Source: Nocardioides flavescens (GTDB lineage: Bacteria; Actinomycetota; Actinomycetes; Propionibacteriales; Nocardioidaceae). From it: DNA of 64,000 bases. The translations under genes and the position numbers were made by a program. The stretch is from the NCBI RefSeq assembly GCF_009823805.1, contig NZ_WUEK01000005.1:329075-393074 (forward strand), read 5' to 3'. Positions within the stretch are counted from its first letter, which is position 1. Every line of letters begins with the position of its first letter. Under the pieces are notes generated by a model. That model saw only the letters and a list, made by a program, of their open reading frames with translations, ran no database searches and was not told the DNA's origin. Below, piece after piece: positions 61,731 to 64,000 of this stretch.

Positions 61731-62233
61731 CGTCGTGACTCCTGGTCGGGCTCGGGGGCGGGTGCGAAGCCGTGGGTGGTGTACGCCGGCAGGCGTCCGT
61801 CGATCATGCCCTGCAGCACCGACAGCTCGTGCGGCACCACCGGGTCGGGCAGCGCGGCGAGCGGCCACCAGCGCAGGTCGGCGCACTTGGCCGGCTCCAC
61901 GATGCGCGGCTCGCCGGTCCACCCGCGGGCCGCGAAGAAGAAGTCGACGCGCTCGTCGATCGGCGCGCCGTTCTGCGTGCGCGACATCGTGGTCAGGAAC
62001 TCCAGCTCGAGGTCGCGCACGTCGATCTCCTCGAGTGCCTCGCGCCGCACGGCGTCGTACGCCGTCTCGCCGCGCTCGACGTGGCCGGCGGCGGCCGCCG
62101 CCCAGTGCCCGTCCATGAAGCCGGTGCCCTGGCGCAGCTGCAGCAGCACCTCGGTGCCCTGCCCGCCCTCCCTCAGCAGGAACGCGTAGGCCGCGGGCAC
62201 GACCACGAAGCGGCCGTGGTCGGCCGCGGTCAC
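61727..62233 (-). CDS. Nudix hydrolase
   Basis: 168 residues with a perfect Nudix box GHVERGETAYDAVRREALEEI (residues 50-70; Gly50, Glu56, Arg64, Glu65, Glu68/69). The N-terminal VVPAAYAFLLREGGQGTEVLLQLRQGTGFMDGHWAAAAAGH is the substrate-facing sheet. It should hydrolyse a nucleoside diphosphate linked to another moiety. GTG at 62233. It sits between two acidic small genes in one transcript. Confidence 0.9.
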   Translation of the reverse strand: MTAADHGRFVVVPAAYAFLLREGGQGTEVLLQLRQGTGFMDGHWAAAAAGHVERGETAYDAVRREALEEIDVRDLELEFLTTMSRTQNGAPIDERVDFFFAARGWTGEPRIVEPAKCADLRWWPLAALPDPVVPHELSVLQGMIDGRLPAYTTHGFAPAPEPDQESRR

Positions 62234-62240
62234 AGCCCGC

Positions 62241-62477
62241 TCACTGGGACGGCTGGTCCAGCGTGGTCTCGGCGTTCTCCTCCTGCAGGTCCGCCGCGGC
62301 GTCGGACTGCTCCGACTCGTGGCTGACCGGCGGCACGTCGGTGTCGTCGGGGGCCGAGCCGTGCTGCGGGTCGAGGTCGGGCAGCTCCTCGCGCTCCGCG
62401 TCGGGCGAGAACCCGCCCTCGGGCGCGTCCTCTCGAAGCGGGGTGCCGGGAGGCTGCGGTGCGTCGCTCGAGGTCAC
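62241..62477 (-). CDS. Small acidic hypothetical protein
   Basis: 78 residues, rich in Asp, Glu, Ser and Pro (LREDAPEGGFSPDAEREELPDLDPQHGSAPDD), likely disordered. GTG at 62477 overlaps the antitoxin-like gene stop by 4 bp; the Nudix gene follows 8 bp later. Confidence 0.62.
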   Translation of the reverse strand: MTSSDAPQPPGTPLREDAPEGGFSPDAEREELPDLDPQHGSAPDDTDVPPVSHESEQSDAAADLQEENAETTLDQPSQ

Positions 62478-62731
62478 CGGGGCGCCACCGGACCGGTCGG
62501 GCCGCCGGTGGTCCCGGTCGTGCCGGGGCCGCCGAGGTCGTCGTTCTTGCCGTCGAGCTTCTCGAGGGCGTCCTTGGCCTTCGCGGCACCCGTGTCGATC
62601 TTCTCGGAGTACTTGCCGCCGGTCTTCTGGTCCGCGAGGCTCGCGGCCTTGTCGATGCCCTGGGCGATCTTGTCGCCGTGCTTGTCGACCGCGTCGTTCA
62701 GCTTGGCCTTGGCGTCGTCGAGGAAGCCCAT
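62474..62731 (-). CDS. Antitoxin-like helical protein (Rv0909/MT0933 family)
   Basis: 85 residues: amphipathic helix GFLDDAKAKLNDAVDKHGDKIAQGIDKAASLADQKTGGKYSEKIDTGAAKAKDALEKL, then a Gly/Thr/Pro tail. This is the pattern of the Rv0909-type antitoxin family. No toxin is adjacent, and the family is widespread without toxins, so the role is uncertain. The ATG at 62731 follows CAGGAG with 6-bp spacing; an ATG at 62734 is the alternative. Confidence 0.7.
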   Translation of the reverse strand: MGFLDDAKAKLNDAVDKHGDKIAQGIDKAASLADQKTGGKYSEKIDTGAAKAKDALEKLDGKNDDLGGPGTTGTTGGPTGPVAPR

Positions 62732-62791
62732 CATCTGCTCCTGGTCCGGTGCGGGCCCGGGTGGCCCGGCAGGCGTTGACAGACTAGCCAC

Positions 62792-63748
62792 GTGCCCGAA
62801 GCCCGTCCGCCGATCGATGCGCCGGTCGATCCGCCGGTCGATCCGCCGGTCGTCGCCGTGGTCGGAGCGACCGCCTCGGGCAAGACGGCGCTGTCACTGG
62901 ACCTCGCCGAGCGGCTCGGCGGCGAGGTCGTCAACACCGACGCGATGCAGCTCTACCGCGGCATGGACATCGGCACGGCCAAGCTCCCGCCGGGTGAGCG
63001 GCGGGGCATCCCGCACCACCTGCTCGACACCCTGACGGTGCGCGAGCCGGCGACGGTCGCGGAGTTCCAGGGTTGGGCGCGCGAGGTCATCGCCTCGCTG
63101 CGCGGCCGGGGTGTCACGCCCGTGCTGGTCGGCGGGTCGGCGCTCTACACGCGGGCCGTGCTCGACCGCTTCGAGTTCCCCGGCACCGACGAGGCGGTGC
63201 GCCGCCGGTGGGAGGACGAGCTCGAGCGGGTCGGCCCCGCCGCACTCCACGCCCGGCTCTCCGAGGCCGACCCGGAGGCCGCAGCGCGGATCCTGCCCGA
63301 GAACGGCCGGCGCACCGTCCGCGCCCTCGAGGTCGTCGAGCTCACCGGCCGCCCCTACAGCGCCAGCCTCCCGGTGCTGGAGTACGTCGACCCGCGCACC
63401 GTCCAGATCGGAGTCGACCTCGACCGCCCCACGCTCGACGCCCGCATCGAGGCGCGCGTGGCCGCGATGTTCGACGCAGGCTTCGTCGACGAGGTGCGCC
63501 ACCTGCTCGACCACGGCCTCGCCGAGGGCCGCACCGCCCCCCGCGCCATCGGCTACCGCGAGGTCGTCGCGCTCCTGCAGGGCGAGCTCACCGAGGCCGA
63601 GGCCCGCGAGCGCACCGCCCAGGCCACCCGGCGCTTCGCGCGCCGCCAGGACTCGTGGTTCCGCAAGGACCCCCGCATCCACTGGCTTCGCGCGGACGAT
63701 CCCGACCTGGTGGAGAAGGCCGTCGCGCTCGTCCGCTCCGCTGGTTGA
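62792..63748 (+). CDS. miaA: tRNA dimethylallyltransferase
   Basis: 318 residues; adds dimethylallyl to A37 of tRNAs that read UNN codons. P-loop VVGATASGKTALSLDLAERL, then VVNTDAMQLYRGMDIGTAK, PHHLLDTL and LVGGSALYTRAVLDRFEFPGTD; the zinc/binding C-terminal part ends QDSWFRKDPRIHWL. The N-terminus carries a PVDPPVDPPV repeat from a 12-bp DNA repeat (GATCCGCCGGTC) near 62820-62848, unlike most MiaA. Confidence 0.94.
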   Translation: MPEARPPIDAPVDPPVDPPVVAVVGATASGKTALSLDLAERLGGEVVNTDAMQLYRGMDIGTAKLPPGERRGIPHHLLDTLTVREPATVAEFQGWAREVIASLRGRGVTPVLVGGSALYTRAVLDRFEFPGTDEAVRRRWEDELERVGPAALHARLSEADPEAAARILPENGRRTVRALEVVELTGRPYSASLPVLEYVDPRTVQIGVDLDRPTLDARIEARVAAMFDAGFVDEVRHLLDHGLAEGRTAPRAIGYREVVALLQGELTEAEARERTAQATRRFARRQDSWFRKDPRIHWLRADDPDLVEKAVALVRSAG

Positions 63749-63945
63749 GGAACGACTCGGTGGTCGAGGAACGACGAACTCGTGTCTCGAAACCACTCTG
63801 GTCGGGGTGGTCTCGAGACGGTCGCTGCACGACCTCTTGATCCGAGAGTCGGGAGCGGCGCAGCGGTGGTTGAGGAAGTCGCGCTAGCGACTGTCTCGAA
63901 ACCACTCACCACCGCCAGTGGTTTCGAGACGGCGCTAGCTGTTCC
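63740..63945. repeat. Cluster of family 1 repeats after miaA
   Basis: Complete copies at 63760-63796 and 63866-63905, with degenerate halves at about 63742-63752, 63807-63840 and 63918-63945. The 63866 copy has a long palindromic core (AGTCGCGCTAGCGACT). Orientations alternate, as in REP-type clusters. Confidence 0.85.
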
Positions 63946-64000
63946 ATCCACGGACGTTAGGTACGGCGTGCCGGCTGGACGATGACGAAGACCTCCGAGT
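63749..64000. other. Intergenic, repeat-rich right edge
   Basis: No gene is visible to the window end. Family 1 copies and fragments fill 63740-63945. Confidence 0.6.

Noticed and set aside
1..64000. tRNA, rRNA or riboswitch genes
   Set aside because: No tRNA cloverleaf, rRNA sequence or recognisable riboswitch aptamer was noticed while reading. A covariance-model search was not possible, so absence is not proven.

Overview
The window is high-GC actinobacterial DNA with GTG starts and 4-bp stop/start overlaps throughout. The gene content fits Nocardioides or a close relative (Nocardioidaceae): mycothiol synthesis (mshA), F420-type PPOX oxidoreductase, CarD, SenX3-RegX3-PhoU, the gpgS-folP2 pair, the non-mevalonate isoprenoid genes ispD and ispF, and fused isobutyryl-CoA mutase (icmF). 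No rRNA, tRNA or CRISPR array was seen. The genus is an inference from content; no search was run.

Layout. 1-9 kb: edge of an exopolysaccharide cluster (acyltransferase, GT4 glycosyltransferase, flippase, two polysaccharide pyruvyl transferases, priming sugar-phosphate transferase). 9.6-12.7 kb: a tightly coupled gpgS / folP2-like / dioxygenase-fold / RibD-reductase operon, two of whose genes carry in-frame copies of a dispersed palindromic repeat. 12.6-18.4 kb: a MASE4 histidine kinase, then icmF with a B12-binding-protein-like gene. 18.5-21.2 kb: a secreted beta-helix protein that has lost its 5' end. 21.4-26.4 kb: two MarR regulators, an MFS transporter, a rhomboid and an OhrR/Ohr/DoxX/reductase stress cassette.

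26.46-29.31 kb is the most notable region. A short, AT-richer island carries an OLD-family ATPase-TOPRIM nuclease and a single-domain WYL-like protein. It lies between two perfect 75-bp direct repeats that duplicate the last codons and terminator of typA. No integrase is visible. This looks like a compact mobile or defence cassette at a typA 3'-end site.

29.3-42.6 kb: typA, an F420 oxidoreductase, a protealysin-like M4 protease fused to an emfourin-like inhibitor domain, a racemase, an SDR, mshA-ybjN, an EamA transporter and the phosphate-sensing senX3-regX3/phoU locus. 42.8-51.1 kb: an AbiEi-like protein, gpmA with an LpqE-like lipoprotein, a UbiA prenyltransferase, carD, ispD, a NirD-like protein, ispF and a membrane molybdopterin enzyme. 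51.3-54.3 kb: homogentisate catabolism (IclR regulator, FAA hydrolase, hmgA). 54.3-64 kb: a DUF1501/DUF1800 pair, psuK-psuG, a RecQ-like helicase, a run of small acidic proteins with a Nudix enzyme and an antitoxin-like protein, then miaA.

Two dispersed repeat families run through the window. Family 1 is a ~37-40 bp palindrome with arms GTGGTTTCGAGAC and CTCAACCAC and a variable palindromic core. Family 2 is an ~85-bp nested hairpin with 18-bp arms (CGGTAGTCACCGACGTTC) that sits just past gene ends and in places supplies the TAG stop codon.
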